DNA of 64,000 nucleotides from Allocoprobacillus sp002160865 (GTDB lineage: Bacteria; Bacillota_I; Bacilli_A; Erysipelotrichales; Coprobacillaceae), in assembly GCF_042850985.1 (NCBI RefSeq), contig NZ_AP031415.1, positions 620,001-684,000 of the forward strand, written 5' to 3'. The notes beneath the pieces were generated by a model, which did not search any database, had not been told where the DNA came from, and was given only the letters and a program-made list of their open reading frames with translations. Made by a program: the position numbers and the translations under genes. Numbering within the stretch: position 1 is the first letter of the stretch; the number at the start of each line of letters is the position of its first letter. Positions 44,205 through 54,114 of this stretch are shown here, one piece after another.

Positions 44205-45005
44205 ATGGGACTGAGTGATCAATTAGAAAATGAAACATTATATACAAAAACAGAATTAGAAATTATTCTCTATATTAAAAATAATCCACAATCTATTATT
44301 CATATGACAATTGGTGAACTGGCACAGGCTACATACTCATCTAATGCTACTATTATAAGAACATGTAGAAAGTTAGGTTATCATGGTTTTAGAGATTTCA
44401 AGATAGATTTTATGAAACATATAGAATCATTAAAGTATGTTAAACAAGATATTGATTTTTCATTCCCATTTCAAAATGATGAACCGACATGGCAGATTAT
44501 TAATAATATTGCTAATGTCTATAAAGAAAGTATTGATCTTATTAATAGTGAGCTTCATATTGATGAGTTAGAACAGATTGTTGATTTATTAGACAAAGCG
44601 CAAAGAGTTTTTATTTATGCGATTGGTGATTCAAAAATTACTGCTATGAGTTTTACAAATAAACTGATTAAAATTGGGAAGTTCTTTTATATTGCAACTG
44701 AAAATAGAGAAGAAATTTCTTTTTCAATGGCAGCAACTCCTCAAGATGTGGCATTGTTTATTACTTATTCTAAACAGGATGTTTATCGTGATTCATTAAG
44801 AACATTATTATATAATCATGTTCCCATCATTACGATTACATCTAACGCTGATGATATCTTGTTTCAATATAGCCGTTATCATATATTGATACCACATAAA
44901 GAAAATAATGAAAAAATAGCGACATTCTACTCCCAAATATCTTTTCAATATGTTTTGAGTATACTTTATTCTTTGTTGTATAAAAGACATCAAAAAAGGA
45001 AATAG
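44205..45005 (+). CDS. RpiR/MurR family regulator, 266 aa
   Basis: N-terminal HTH_6 domain (TIGELAQATYSSNATIIRTCRKLGYHG, shown in part) and C-terminal SIS sugar-phosphate-binding domain (VFIYAIGDSKITAMSFTNKL). Such proteins sense phosphosugars. No sugar gene is adjacent, so the target is unclear. Confidence 0.88.
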   Translation: MGLSDQLENETLYTKTELEIILYIKNNPQSIIHMTIGELAQATYSSNATIIRTCRKLGYHGFRDFKIDFMKHIESLKYVKQDIDFSFPFQNDEPTWQIINNIANVYKESIDLINSELHIDELEQIVDLLDKAQRVFIYAIGDSKITAMSFTNKLIKIGKFFYIATENREEISFSMAATPQDVALFITYSKQDVYRDSLRTLLYNHVPIITITSNADDILFQYSRYHILIPHKENNEKIATFYSQISFQYVLSILYSLLYKRHQKRK

Positions 45006-45022
45006 ATAATTTGTCTATTTCC
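44992..45022 (-). terminator. Terminator of the Rpn-like gene
   Basis: GGAAATAGA/TCTATTTCC (44998-45006, 45014-45022); T-run on the minus strand. The plus-strand gene also ends here. Confidence 0.7.
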
Positions 45023-45024
45023 CT

Positions 45025-45951
45025 TTAAAACGATTGATGTAATATCTCTTTAATATCTTCTTCTTTTTCTATATCAAAGATATGTAATGTTAAAGAATTA
45101 AGTTGTTTCTTGTTGCTTCGTTTGATTTCTTTAATAGTATCTTTTGATAAATTTCCAAACTTCTGATTCAATTGTTTAATAAGTGTCGTCATGATTCCTT
45201 CATTACGTCCAATTCTTTTTCCTTCATTTCGTCCTTTTTTTCTAATTCCTAATACATAGTCACTCATATTCGTTGCCCCTTTCTTTTTTTCAATCAACTG
45301 ATAAATACGTTCATCATGAATCAATGTCCCTAATAGACATGCTACTTCATGGCTGACTATAAACTTTTCTGGTACCTTCTTCTTTGCATAAAGAACCTTC
45401 AGTCCTGTAATCAGATCTTTATTGTCCTTGTTTTGAAATCTTGTTTCATCCAGCTTTACCATTTCTACCAGCGGATGAAATTCAACATTCATGTAACGTC
45501 TTAAGTGTCTGATACTTCGATTCATCATCTGCTTATAGCTTCTGGCATAGTTCCATTTCCTTTCGCCATAATAGATAGCCAAAGTCATGACACCATTGAT
45601 TCTTTCATGAATGTTCTTTTCATAGATATGATACTGTCTAAGATAGCTGAGATAATCATATTCCATGATTCTTTGAAACATCCCTTTATCTGCATAGGAC
45701 TGATGTTCCAGTCCTATGATGCATTGCTCTCCATTCAGGCTCACAAGAAGCAGATGATCTCTTGTACGCTTGATTGTTTGACCATTGGACAGGAAAACAC
45801 CACTGCTGTTGGAATCAAGGATAATGATATCCTGAGTGTCAAGCATCGTTTGTCCATCAAAGAGAACAACATTCAAAAAATCAGCCAGACGTTCATGATT
45901 GAGAAAATAGTTGTAAATGCGTATGTCAAAAAGATTCTTGAAATCCGTCAT
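45025..45951 (-). CDS. Rpn/PD-(D/E)XK nuclease family protein, 308 aa
   Basis: Residues 1-230 have the Rpn transposase-nuclease layout, with D-x-n-LEHQS as the E-x-Q/K part of the active site (CIIGLEHQSYADK). A Gly-rich charged linker (RNEGKRIGRNEG) and a helical tail follow, as in Rpn proteins. They cut DNA and promote recombination, and some have been linked to phage defence. Single gene. Confidence 0.8.
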   Translation of the reverse strand: MTDFKNLFDIRIYNYFLNHERLADFLNVVLFDGQTMLDTQDIIILDSNSSGVFLSNGQTIKRTRDHLLLVSLNGEQCIIGLEHQSYADKGMFQRIMEYDYLSYLRQYHIYEKNIHERINGVMTLAIYYGERKWNYARSYKQMMNRSIRHLRRYMNVEFHPLVEMVKLDETRFQNKDNKDLITGLKVLYAKKKVPEKFIVSHEVACLLGTLIHDERIYQLIEKKKGATNMSDYVLGIRKKGRNEGKRIGRNEGIMTTLIKQLNQKFGNLSKDTIKEIKRSNKKQLNSLTLHIFDIEKEEDIKEILHQSF

Positions 45952-46070
45952 AAAATAGCCCTCCTATTATATATATACGCATTTTTTTGACAGATTTCTT
46001 TTTTTACTTTCAATTTTTTTATCTTTATAAACATTATATCACATAAATTGCTTAAAGCATATATGATAAT

Positions 46071-46107
46071 AAAAAATTTCTTTAAGAACAAAGATATGCT
46101 CTTAAAG
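46071..46107 (-). terminator. Terminator of the oxidoreductase operon
   Basis: CTTTAAGA/TCTTAAAG (46080-46087, 46100-46107), T-run on the minus strand. The 165 bases between the Rpn-like gene and this operon hold nothing else that I can see. Confidence 0.65.
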
Positions 46108-46116
46108 AAAAATGAT

Positions 46117-47148
46117 TTATTTTAAGTTTTGAACACCTGTTTCCAAGATTTTCATTTGTAAAAGTGTTTGTTCATGAGTAATGATTTGAGGTTGTCCATT
46201 GACGATACAATCATAAATTCCATCATAAACTCTGGCATAATCACCCGCCACTGTTGGGACTTTTTCTTCATGGTATTGACCATTATCATCAATATATGTG
46301 AGAACACCATAATGAATAGGCAAATCTTTTCCGAAATCTGCATGATCTGGCATATAGAATAATTTTAAATGTTCTTCTTGTCGATCTTTTGTTTGTTTGA
46401 TAAACATTCCTTTTTTTCCATAAACAACAAAGCTTGGTCTTTCTTTAATTCTAAAATAACTTGATTTGACAGAAATTTTTAAAGTTCCATAGTAAAGGTC
46501 TAAATCAAAATAATCATTCATTCTTCCATCACCAAGTAATTGTCTGACATCATAATGAACATCATCAGGTTTTCCAAAATAAGAAATCACCTGATCTAAA
46601 GTATGGCAACCATGACCATATAAATAAGAATTTGCTGGGTCAAATTCATGTACATTTTCAGGAACTTCAGGTCTATAATAATCAAAATGCATTTCTAATT
46701 CTAATAAGTCACCAAGTTTTCCACTTTCAATCACTTTTTGAACTGTTAAAAAGTCACTGTCATAGCGTCTATTTTGATAGGCTGAACAATATAATCCTTT
46801 TTGCTTAGCCAAAGCAAAAATTTCCTGTGCCTGTTGGCTATTTTCCATAAATGGCTTTTCTACTAAACAATGTTTACCTGCTTCTAAAACCATTTTAGCA
46901 TATTGATAATGAAAATGATGAGTTGTACATACAACAATCATATCAATGTCAGTATCATGAAGTAATTCATTCACATCTTCAGTATATTCTACACCATCAA
47001 TGGCTTCCCATAAATCATGGTGAACATGAATATCAAATATTCTTTTGATGATAAACTTTTCTGGTCTTTGTAAAACAAAGGGAATATGGTAACGATTTGC
47101 ACTTTTTCCATTTCCAATATAACCGAGTACTAATTTATTGTTGATCAT
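46117..47148 (-). CDS. Gfo/Idh/MocA family oxidoreductase, 343 aa
   Basis: NAD(P)-binding start MINNKLVLGYIGNGKSANRYH and EKPFMENSQQAQEIF with the catalytic Lys of EKP. C-terminal half is the alpha/beta sugar-binding domain. ATG 47148 is chosen, though the nearest AGGAG fits a TTG six bases upstream equally well. Overlaps the preceding gene by 14 bases. Substrate probably a sugar or inositol. Confidence 0.88.
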   Translation of the reverse strand: MINNKLVLGYIGNGKSANRYHIPFVLQRPEKFIIKRIFDIHVHHDLWEAIDGVEYTEDVNELLHDTDIDMIVVCTTHHFHYQYAKMVLEAGKHCLVEKPFMENSQQAQEIFALAKQKGLYCSAYQNRRYDSDFLTVQKVIESGKLGDLLELEMHFDYYRPEVPENVHEFDPANSYLYGHGCHTLDQVISYFGKPDDVHYDVRQLLGDGRMNDYFDLDLYYGTLKISVKSSYFRIKERPSFVVYGKKGMFIKQTKDRQEEHLKLFYMPDHADFGKDLPIHYGVLTYIDDNGQYHEEKVPTVAGDYARVYDGIYDCIVNGQPQIITHEQTLLQMKILETGVQNLK

Positions 47149-48118
47149 TATCAAAAACAACTCCTTCCTGTTTTCTACCTTTTTCCATAACACTGGCTAC
47201 ATCTAAACTCAATTTTAACATGTTTTGAGCCTTATCAAAATCTTTTTCATCAATCATTCTTTGAAATGCCTCAAATTCATAATAAAGACGATGTTCATCT
47301 TTAGAAAACTCATATTTTGTACTTAGCCCATTATTATCAATAAGCGTATATTCAGTGAGCTGATTCATTGGCGTATTCATGACAATGGCACCTAAATCAC
47401 CTTGAATCGTAGAAGTGATAGGAGCTTTACAGTCTTTAGCACCAATCGAAATAGCTTGGAAATGAGGATATTCTAAAACCATAATGCCACTTGTATCAAT
47501 ACCCTTTTCAATATTAGCATAATAATGATTGTCTACAGGTTTTCCAAATAGTCCGATAATCGCGTGTAAGTTATAGACATTTAAATCCATTAAAGCACCT
47601 CCAGCTTTATGATAATCAAAAGCTGGTAAAATCTGTCCTTGCTTAAATGCATTATAGCGCGAAGAATATTGACTATAATTGAAATTTAAGATTTTTATTT
47701 GTCCTATTTTTGAAAGTGTTTTTTGAAGTGACTGATAAGCAGGTAAATAATGGATATTCATGGCTTCTAAGACAATCACATGATATTGTTGACTTAAAGT
47801 GATTAAGTCTTGTAATTCTTGTGTATTGGCACATATTGGTTTTTCAATAATCACATGTTTTTGATGTGTTATGGCCTTTTTAGCAAAACTGTAATGTAAA
47901 TGATTAGGTAAAGCAATATAAATTGTATCTACATCACTTTTTAAAAGTTCATCATAATCATAAAATGTCTGATCAAGATGATACTTTTGACATAATTGTT
48001 CTGTTTCTTCTTTGGTTTCTAATGTTCCTAAAAGATATGTCTTTTCAATATGAAGTTTTTGATAAGTTGTCATTAAATCCTTAACAATCATACCTGTTCC
48101 TAAAATACCAAGTTTCAT
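47135..48118 (-). CDS. Gfo/Idh/MocA family oxidoreductase, 327 aa
   Basis: MKLGILGTGMIVKDL is the dinucleotide site; VIIEKPICANTQEL carries the catalytic Lys. ATG 48118 follows GAAGGAAG and overlaps the end of the gene before it by 4 bases. Paralogue of the next gene; the pair may act on two steps of one sugar pathway. Confidence 0.88.
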   Translation of the reverse strand: MKLGILGTGMIVKDLMTTYQKLHIEKTYLLGTLETKEETEQLCQKYHLDQTFYDYDELLKSDVDTIYIALPNHLHYSFAKKAITHQKHVIIEKPICANTQELQDLITLSQQYHVIVLEAMNIHYLPAYQSLQKTLSKIGQIKILNFNYSQYSSRYNAFKQGQILPAFDYHKAGGALMDLNVYNLHAIIGLFGKPVDNHYYANIEKGIDTSGIMVLEYPHFQAISIGAKDCKAPITSTIQGDLGAIVMNTPMNQLTEYTLIDNNGLSTKYEFSKDEHRLYYEFEAFQRMIDEKDFDKAQNMLKLSLDVASVMEKGRKQEGVVFDNDQQ

Positions 48119-48561
48119 AAATCTTCCTTCTTTCTTTTTAATTCTTTTAAACAATCAACAATGATTTGATGATCTTGATCATGTTGTAATCCTGATACGA
48201 TACAGCAACCTATGATTTCATCATTCACTATAAGAGGAAAACCACCACCACATATAGCCATTGAATCATCATCTAAATACTTATCATATTGATGGTTTGT
48301 TTCCTGACAAGTCCAGATATAATAGGAAGAATGTTCAAACATCTCAACTGTTTTTTGTTTACGATTTAACCATTCCTCACCATTTTTTCCATTCATCAAA
48401 TACTGAAATACAATATCATGGTTTAAGACAATACGAATACGCAGGGGTTTTAAGTTTTGTGTATTGACTTTATCAACAAGCATTTGTCCTAAATGATAAG
48501 CATCTTCATGATCAAAAGATATAAAAGATAAATCTTTTTCTAATTGGAGTAGTTCTTCCAT
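48115..48561 (-). CDS. Heme-degrading-domain/UPF0303 family protein, 148 aa
   Basis: Matches the GlcG/HbpS-like (DUF336) family in the stretch DSMAICGGGFPLIVNDEIIGCCIVSGL. The role is unsettled; members often lie in sugar-oxidoreductase operons as here. First gene of the three-gene operon. Confidence 0.8.
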   Translation of the reverse strand: MEELLQLEKDLSFISFDHEDAYHLGQMLVDKVNTQNLKPLRIRIVLNHDIVFQYLMNGKNGEEWLNRKQKTVEMFEHSSYYIWTCQETNHQYDKYLDDDSMAICGGGFPLIVNDEIIGCCIVSGLQHDQDHQIIVDCLKELKRKKEDL

Positions 48562-48756
48562 CTTTCATCACCTCAATAGAATTATGACATAAAAGCAATA
48601 AAAGATAAATAAACAAGACGATTTTGAAAATAAAGTTCATCAATCATGAATCAATGAGAAAAAATAATGAACTTTTTATAACAAATGATAAAGGAAAAGG
48701 ATTTTCATTTTGAGTAAAATCAAGTAGAATAATGATAAGGAAGAAAGGAGTATATT

Positions 48757-49032
48757 ATGGGATTATTTAAAAAGAAAAAAACAGTTATAGATTATGATGC
48801 TATTTTTAAGGAACAATATAAATCTGTGAATCAGTTAACACAACAGGCTCATCAGGAAATGGACTATGTGATTAAAGAATCTTTATATGAAGTCATTGTT
48901 GAAAAATATCGTGAATTGATTGAATTGATTGATCAGGGTGCTCATTTTGATAAAGAACATTTTGAAGCATTAAAAGATAATGCAATAAAAGAACTGCAAT
49001 CAATTCATCAGATCAATGAAATGAATACATAG
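48757..49032 (+). CDS. Hypothetical helical protein, 91 aa
   Basis: Basic start (MGLFKKKKT) and three amphipathic helices, no membrane segment. Not recognised. AGAAAGGAG before ATG. A promoter TTGAGT-17-TGATAA lies at 48710-48738. The Sel1 gene starts at the base after its stop, so the two are coupled. The 195 bases upstream include an inverted repeat AAAGTTCAT/ATGAACTTT (48632-48675). Confidence 0.6.
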   Translation: MGLFKKKKTVIDYDAIFKEQYKSVNQLTQQAHQEMDYVIKESLYEVIVEKYRELIELIDQGAHFDKEHFEALKDNAIKELQSIHQINEMNT

Positions 49033-50142
49033 ATGAATATTCAAATTATTGAAAAAGTAATAGATGTCTTTAATCAGTATGGTGATACAATTAGATTTGA
49101 TATTGAACGTTTTGAAGAAGTTTTAAATGATTTAGCTTTTAATATGATGGATGAGTGCTATCTTGTTGTCTTGGGAATGAAGCTGGGTGTTTTTGAAGCT
49201 ATGATTTTTGATGAAGATTTTGAAATGTCCAGATATGTAGATTATTTATGTCAGTATGCTTCATTAAAGGAAGAAGAAGCTTTATTTATGGTGAGTGTCT
49301 ATGCACACTTAATAGAAAGTATTGGTTATTATTTTGAGATTCCTGATATTGAAAACTTTTTAAGACAGGCTTATCAAGAACAAAATTTTTCTCATCTTTA
49401 TGTTTTGGCAAGAACTTATTTTTTAGGATTTGGAGTCACACAGGATTATGAAAAGGCTTTTGAAATCTTTTCGTATTTGCATGACAATGGTATTTTAGAA
49501 AGCTGTTATTATCTGGGATATATGTATGAACATGGTGATGGAGTTGAACAAGATATCGCAAAGGCACTGGCTTATTATCGTGAACAATGTGATAGTCAAT
49601 CATCATTAAGACTGGGCTTATTTTATATGTATGGGCAATATGTTGAACAAGATAGCAATCAGGCGATGCATTATTTTTTGAATAGTCATGAAAAGGAATC
49701 TTATTTGTATCAGGGGATTTTATTAGAAAGACAAAAAGACTATTCATCTGCTTTTCAAGCTTATTTAAAAGGAGCGAAATGTTTTCAAAAAGATTGTTTA
49801 TATAAAACAGGTTTGTTGTTGAAACTGGGATTAGGTGTGGAATTGAATATGGATGATGCTATTCATTATTTGACATATGGATATTATCTTTTACATGAAG
49901 AATGTGCTTATGAACTGGCTATGCTTTATTTTGATGGTGTGGCGTTGAAAAAAGATGTTAAAAAAGCCCTTCAATATTTACATCAGGCAGCAAGATTAAA
50001 TAGTTATGAAGCCTGTTTATTGTTGAGTCAATTTTATGAACTGGGACGTTATGTCAAGAAGCATCATGGTTATGCACTCTCTTATTATCAACAGGCTCAA
50101 ATGATTAAGGAGGGGAAAGAAAAAGCATATGAAATTATATAA
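49033..50142 (+). CDS. Sel1-repeat protein, 369 aa
   Basis: From about residue 120 there are Sel1-like TPR repeats (ARTYFLGFGVTQDYEKAFEIF, YLGYMYEHGDGVEQDIAKAL, LAMLYFDGVALKKDVKKAL). The first 110 residues are helical and acidic. A cytoplasmic scaffold is likely. Overlaps the rRNA methyltransferase gene by 14 bases. Confidence 0.8.
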   Translation: MNIQIIEKVIDVFNQYGDTIRFDIERFEEVLNDLAFNMMDECYLVVLGMKLGVFEAMIFDEDFEMSRYVDYLCQYASLKEEEALFMVSVYAHLIESIGYYFEIPDIENFLRQAYQEQNFSHLYVLARTYFLGFGVTQDYEKAFEIFSYLHDNGILESCYYLGYMYEHGDGVEQDIAKALAYYREQCDSQSSLRLGLFYMYGQYVEQDSNQAMHYFLNSHEKESYLYQGILLERQKDYSSAFQAYLKGAKCFQKDCLYKTGLLLKLGLGVELNMDDAIHYLTYGYYLLHEECAYELAMLYFDGVALKKDVKKALQYLHQAARLNSYEACLLLSQFYELGRYVKKHHGYALSYYQQAQMIKEGKEKAYEII

Positions 50143-50869
50143 AAAAGGAGATGAAACGTCTTATACTCTAGGTGTTTTTCCAACAATTGAATTATTAATA
50201 CAAAAACCAGAGATGGTCAAAAGAGTTGTTGTTCATTCATCTATTGAACAAAATAAAGGCTATCCAGTTATTCAAGACTTATGTGAAAAGTATCATATTC
50301 AAATAGATGTTCATGATCGGACTATTGAAAAATTAAGTCCTAAAAATAATTGTTATGCGATAGGTGTTTTTCAAACTTATACATCTTTATTACACAATGG
50401 GAATCATGTTGTTTTAGAACATCCTATGGATATGGGAAATATGGGAACAATTATGCGTACAATGCTTGGCTTTGGATATAAAGATTTAGTCATTATTAAA
50501 CCGGCAGTAGATATTTTTGATCCCAAAGTGATTCGTGCTTCAATGGGAGCTATTTTTCATTTGAATATTGCTTTTTATGATACATTTGAAGATTATCATA
50601 CCCAATTTTCAAAACGAGAATTTTATCCTTTTATGTTGAAAGGAGCACAAAACATTCATCAAGTGAAGGCTGTCAAGCCTTATAGTCTTATTTTTGGTAA
50701 TGAGAGTCATGGATTGGATGATCGTTATTTAAATTATGGTCAAAGTGTGTTTATTCCTCATAGTGAGGATATTGATTCATTAAATCTATCTATGGCTTTG
50801 ACAATCGCATTATTTCATTTTTCAAAAGAACAATGGGAAGGAAAAGAGGTATTAAAAGAAAATGTATGA
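50129..50869 (+). CDS. TrmH/SpoU family RNA methyltransferase, 246 aa
   Basis: SPOUT motifs: LEHPMDMGNMGTIMRT (motif 1), LIFGNESHGLD (motif 2) and IDSLNLSMALTIALF (motif 3). A 2'-O-ribose methyltransferase for tRNA or rRNA; the position cannot be told. Overlaps the aminotransferase gene by 8 bases. Confidence 0.88.
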   Translation: MKLYKKGDETSYTLGVFPTIELLIQKPEMVKRVVVHSSIEQNKGYPVIQDLCEKYHIQIDVHDRTIEKLSPKNNCYAIGVFQTYTSLLHNGNHVVLEHPMDMGNMGTIMRTMLGFGYKDLVIIKPAVDIFDPKVIRASMGAIFHLNIAFYDTFEDYHTQFSKREFYPFMLKGAQNIHQVKAVKPYSLIFGNESHGLDDRYLNYGQSVFIPHSEDIDSLNLSMALTIALFHFSKEQWEGKEVLKENV

Positions 50870-52025
50870 TTTTGATAAAGTGATTGAAAGGAAAGGAACA
50901 AACAGTATTAAGTATGATCGTGAAAAAGCTCAAGATCCACGTATCATCCCAATGTGGGTAGCAGATATGGATTTTGAAACATTGCCTGAAGTCAAAGAGG
51001 CTTTAGTGCGTCGTGCCAGTCATGGTGTTTTTGGTTATGCTGCGCCAACAGAAAGTTATTATCAGGCAGTCATTAACTGGATGGAAACACGCCATCAATT
51101 CCATGTTGAAAAAGATTGGATTGTGACAACATCTGGGGTTGTAGGTGCTTTAAAATTGGCAGTTAGAGCATTAACACAAAAAGATGATGCGATTTTGGTT
51201 ATGAAACCTGTATATTATCCTTTTGATGCATCTATTCAGTTGAATGGACGACGTGTTATTGAATGTCCATTAATACTAAAGGAAAATCATTATGAATGTG
51301 ATTTTGATATTTTTGAAAAACAGATTATTGATCATGATGTCAAAATGTTTATTTTATGTAATCCACATAATCCTATTGGAAAGGTATGGACAAAAGAAGA
51401 ACTTTATCAAATAGGGAAAATATGTCAAAAACATCATGTCTATGTTGTCAGTGATGAAATTCATATGGATTTTATCTATTCAGGACATCAACATATTCCT
51501 TTTTATAATGTTGATCCTGCTTTTGGTGATTTTAGTATTATTTGCAGTGCACCATCTAAAACATTTAATTTAGCAGCTTTACAGACATCAAACATTATCA
51601 TCAAAAATAAAGATATGCGTGAAAAGTTTCAAGATGAAAAAAATGCTTCTGGTATGAGTGATCCTAATATTTTTGGTTTAGAAGCATGTGAGGCTGCATA
51701 TACTTTTGGAGCTAAATGGGTTGATGAATTATTAGTTTACTTAGCTGATAATATTCAATATATGAAAGATTTCTTTAAAGAAAGATTACCACAGTTAAAG
51801 GTGATCTCACCAGAAGGATTATATCTTGTCTGGGTAGATATGAGAAGTTTAGGATTGAATAAAGATGAATTGGAAACATTGATGTTAGAAAAGGCACACC
51901 TATGGTTAGATGAGGGTTATATTTTTGGAACTGGTGGAGATGGTTTTGAAAGATTTAATGTTGCCTGCCCTCGTTCAGTATTAAAACAAGCCCTGGAACA
52001 ATTAGAAAAAGCTATAAAAGAATGA
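50862..52025 (+). CDS. MalY/PatB family aminotransferase (C-S lyase)
   Basis: Fold-type I PLP enzyme. PLP Lys lies in SAPSKTFNLAALQTSN; VSDEIHMDF provides the Asp that contacts the pyridine; the IPMWVADMDF start is typical of cystathionine beta-lyase/PatB proteins. It likely cleaves cystathionine or cysteine conjugates. Last of a four-gene coupled operon. Confidence 0.9.
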   Translation: MYDFDKVIERKGTNSIKYDREKAQDPRIIPMWVADMDFETLPEVKEALVRRASHGVFGYAAPTESYYQAVINWMETRHQFHVEKDWIVTTSGVVGALKLAVRALTQKDDAILVMKPVYYPFDASIQLNGRRVIECPLILKENHYECDFDIFEKQIIDHDVKMFILCNPHNPIGKVWTKEELYQIGKICQKHHVYVVSDEIHMDFIYSGHQHIPFYNVDPAFGDFSIICSAPSKTFNLAALQTSNIIIKNKDMREKFQDEKNASGMSDPNIFGLEACEAAYTFGAKWVDELLVYLADNIQYMKDFFKERLPQLKVISPEGLYLVWVDMRSLGLNKDELETLMLEKAHLWLDEGYIFGTGGDGFERFNVACPRSVLKQALEQLEKAIKE

Positions 52026-52107
52026 TAAAAAAGAGAATTATTATGGAAATTTATTGAAAATCAGTGTATGATATATTTGTAAAAAAAATGTAAAGGAGAT
52101 TTGAATT

Positions 52108-52977
52108 ATGGGATTAGTTTCAGCTAAAGAAATGCTTGATAAAGCAAAAGCAGGTCACTATGCTGTTGGTCAATTTAACATCAACAACTTAGAATGGACA
52201 AAATCAATTTTATTAACTGCAGAAGAATTAAAAGCACCAGTTATTTTAGGAGTTTCTGAAGGAGCTGCAAAATATATGACTGGTTATAAAACAGTTGCAG
52301 CTATGGTGAAAGCAATGGTTGAATCTTTAAATATTACAGTACCAGTTGCTTTACACTTAGATCATGGTAGCTATGAAGGAGCTAAAGCAGCATTAGAAGC
52401 AGGTTTTTCTTCAATTATGTTTGATGGTTCTCATTATGGAATCGAAGAAAATATTGAAAAAACAAAAGAAATCGTTGCTTTATGTCATTCAAAAGGTGTA
52501 TCAGTTGAAGCAGAAGTTGGTTCAATTGGTGGAGAAGAAGACGGAGTTATTGGTAAAGGTGAAGTTGCCGATCCTAAAGAATGTAAAATGATTGCTGATT
52601 TAGGTGTAGATTTCTTAGCAGCAGGTATTGGAAATATTCATGGTAAATATCCTGCTAACTGGGAAGGTTTAGATTTTGATGCATTAGATGCTATTCAACA
52701 AGAAACAGGAACTTTACCATTAGTACTACATGGTGGTACAGGAATTCCTGCAGATATGATTAAAAAAGCTATCACATTAGGAGTTTCAAAAATCAACGTT
52801 AATACTGAATGTCAATTATATTTCCAAGAAGCAACTCGTAAATATATTGAAGCAGGTAAAGACTTAGAAGGAAAAGGATTTGATCCACGTAAATTATTAG
52901 CTCCAGGTGCTGAAGCTATTAAAACTTGTGTTAAAGAAAAAATGGAATTATTTGGATGCATTGGTAAAGCTGAATAA
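52108..52977 (+). CDS. fba: Class II fructose-bisphosphate aldolase, 289 aa
   Basis: Zinc ligands in LHLDHGSYEG, VEAEVGSIGGEEDG and VLHGGTGIP; NVNTECQLYF gives the phosphate site. Glycolytic cleavage of fructose 1,6-bisphosphate. AAAGGAG 10 bases before ATG. A TATGAT at 52067-52072 may be its -10. Confidence 0.95.
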   Translation: MGLVSAKEMLDKAKAGHYAVGQFNINNLEWTKSILLTAEELKAPVILGVSEGAAKYMTGYKTVAAMVKAMVESLNITVPVALHLDHGSYEGAKAALEAGFSSIMFDGSHYGIEENIEKTKEIVALCHSKGVSVEAEVGSIGGEEDGVIGKGEVADPKECKMIADLGVDFLAAGIGNIHGKYPANWEGLDFDALDAIQQETGTLPLVLHGGTGIPADMIKKAITLGVSKINVNTECQLYFQEATRKYIEAGKDLEGKGFDPRKLLAPGAEAIKTCVKEKMELFGCIGKAE

Positions 52978-53007
52978 AAGAAAATATATGAAAATGTATT
53001 CATAATA

Positions 53008-53044
53008 AAAAGATGGAACTCTTTAAGGTTTCCATCTTTTATTT
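53008..53044. terminator. Bidirectional terminator fba/pilT
   Basis: AAAAGATGGAA/TTCCATCTTTT (53008-53018, 53030-53040) with T-rich flanks on both strands. Confidence 0.75.
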
Positions 53045-54103
53045 TAGATTCAATTTTCGTTTCATTAGTTCTTGATTTGTTGCATAAAGTAAAACTGTTT
53101 CTTGTGTGATTTTTCCTTCTTTATAAAGATTCAGCAAACTATTATCCATGCTGATCATATGTGAACTGGCACTAGAAGCGATGATTCCGTCAATTTGATG
53201 AACTTTGTTTTCTCTAATGAGATTTCTGATGGCTGGTGTAGCAATCATGACTTCAAACACAGGAACAAGTTTATGATCTACAGTTGGAATGAGCTGTTGA
53301 GAAATGACGGTTTCTAGAGTCATAGATAACTGTAAGGCAATTTGGTGTTGTTGATTCGCAGGAAAAACATCAATAATACGATCAATCGTTGTGGCAGCTC
53401 CTAAAGTATGTAATGTTGAAATAACAGTGTGTCCTGTTTCTGCTGCTGTTAATGCAATATTAATTGTTTCATAGTCACGCATTTCACCCAATAAGATAAC
53501 ATCGGGGGCTTGTCTTAAAGCTGCTCTTAAGGCACTCACATAAGATTCACTGTCAATGGAAATCTCACGTTGTGAAACAATGCTTTGATGATGGGAATGA
53601 AGATGTTCAATAGGATCTTCCAATGTAATAATGTGTTTGGATTGGGTTTGATTGATATAATCAATCATACATGCTTGAGTGGTACTTTTTCCTGTTCCGG
53701 CAGGACCAGTGACTAAAATCAAACCTTTATTGATATTGGCAAGTTCAATGATATGAGAAGGAATGCCAATATCTTCGGGGTGTGGTAAATCAAATGAAAT
53801 GACACGAATCACTGCGGCATAAGTACCACGTTGTTTATAAGTGCTGACACGAAATCTTGAAAGTCCTCGTAATGAAAAGGAAAAGTCATCATCGCCTTTG
53901 TTTTTTAAAATATCATCTTGTCGGTGATTTGCCAGTTCGTAGATTTGTTGAATTAATTCATAACTTGAATCAGGCATAATTTTCTGTTCATTTAAGGGAA
54001 TTAATTGATTAAAGACTTTGATTGTTACAGGTTGTCCGGCAATAATGAAAATGTCAGCTGCATTTTGTTTGACAGCTTCTTGAAGTATATTTTGAATATT
54101 CAT
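53039..54103 (-). CDS. pilT: PilT-type pilus retraction ATPase, 354 aa
   Basis: Walker A GPAGTGKST, Asp box ITLEDPIEH, Walker B LLGEMRDYETI, His box VISTLHTLGA, and the PilT hallmark AIRNLIRE. Hexameric motor that depolymerises type IV pili. ATG 54103 follows AAAGGAGGAG. It is the last gene of the minus-strand pilus cluster. No PilB/GspE-type assembly ATPase is in the window. Confidence 0.92.
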   Translation of the reverse strand: MNIQNILQEAVKQNAADIFIIAGQPVTIKVFNQLIPLNEQKIMPDSSYELIQQIYELANHRQDDILKNKGDDDFSFSLRGLSRFRVSTYKQRGTYAAVIRVISFDLPHPEDIGIPSHIIELANINKGLILVTGPAGTGKSTTQACMIDYINQTQSKHIITLEDPIEHLHSHHQSIVSQREISIDSESYVSALRAALRQAPDVILLGEMRDYETINIALTAAETGHTVISTLHTLGAATTIDRIIDVFPANQQHQIALQLSMTLETVISQQLIPTVDHKLVPVFEVMIATPAIRNLIRENKVHQIDGIIASSASSHMISMDNSLLNLYKEGKITQETVLLYATNQELMKRKLNLK

Positions 54104-54114
54104 AGGCTCCTCCT

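Noticed and set aside
45505..45990. 161-codon plus-strand frame opposite the Rpn-like gene
   Set aside because: Antisense shadow of a well-supported gene; composition unlike the neighbours and no family pattern.
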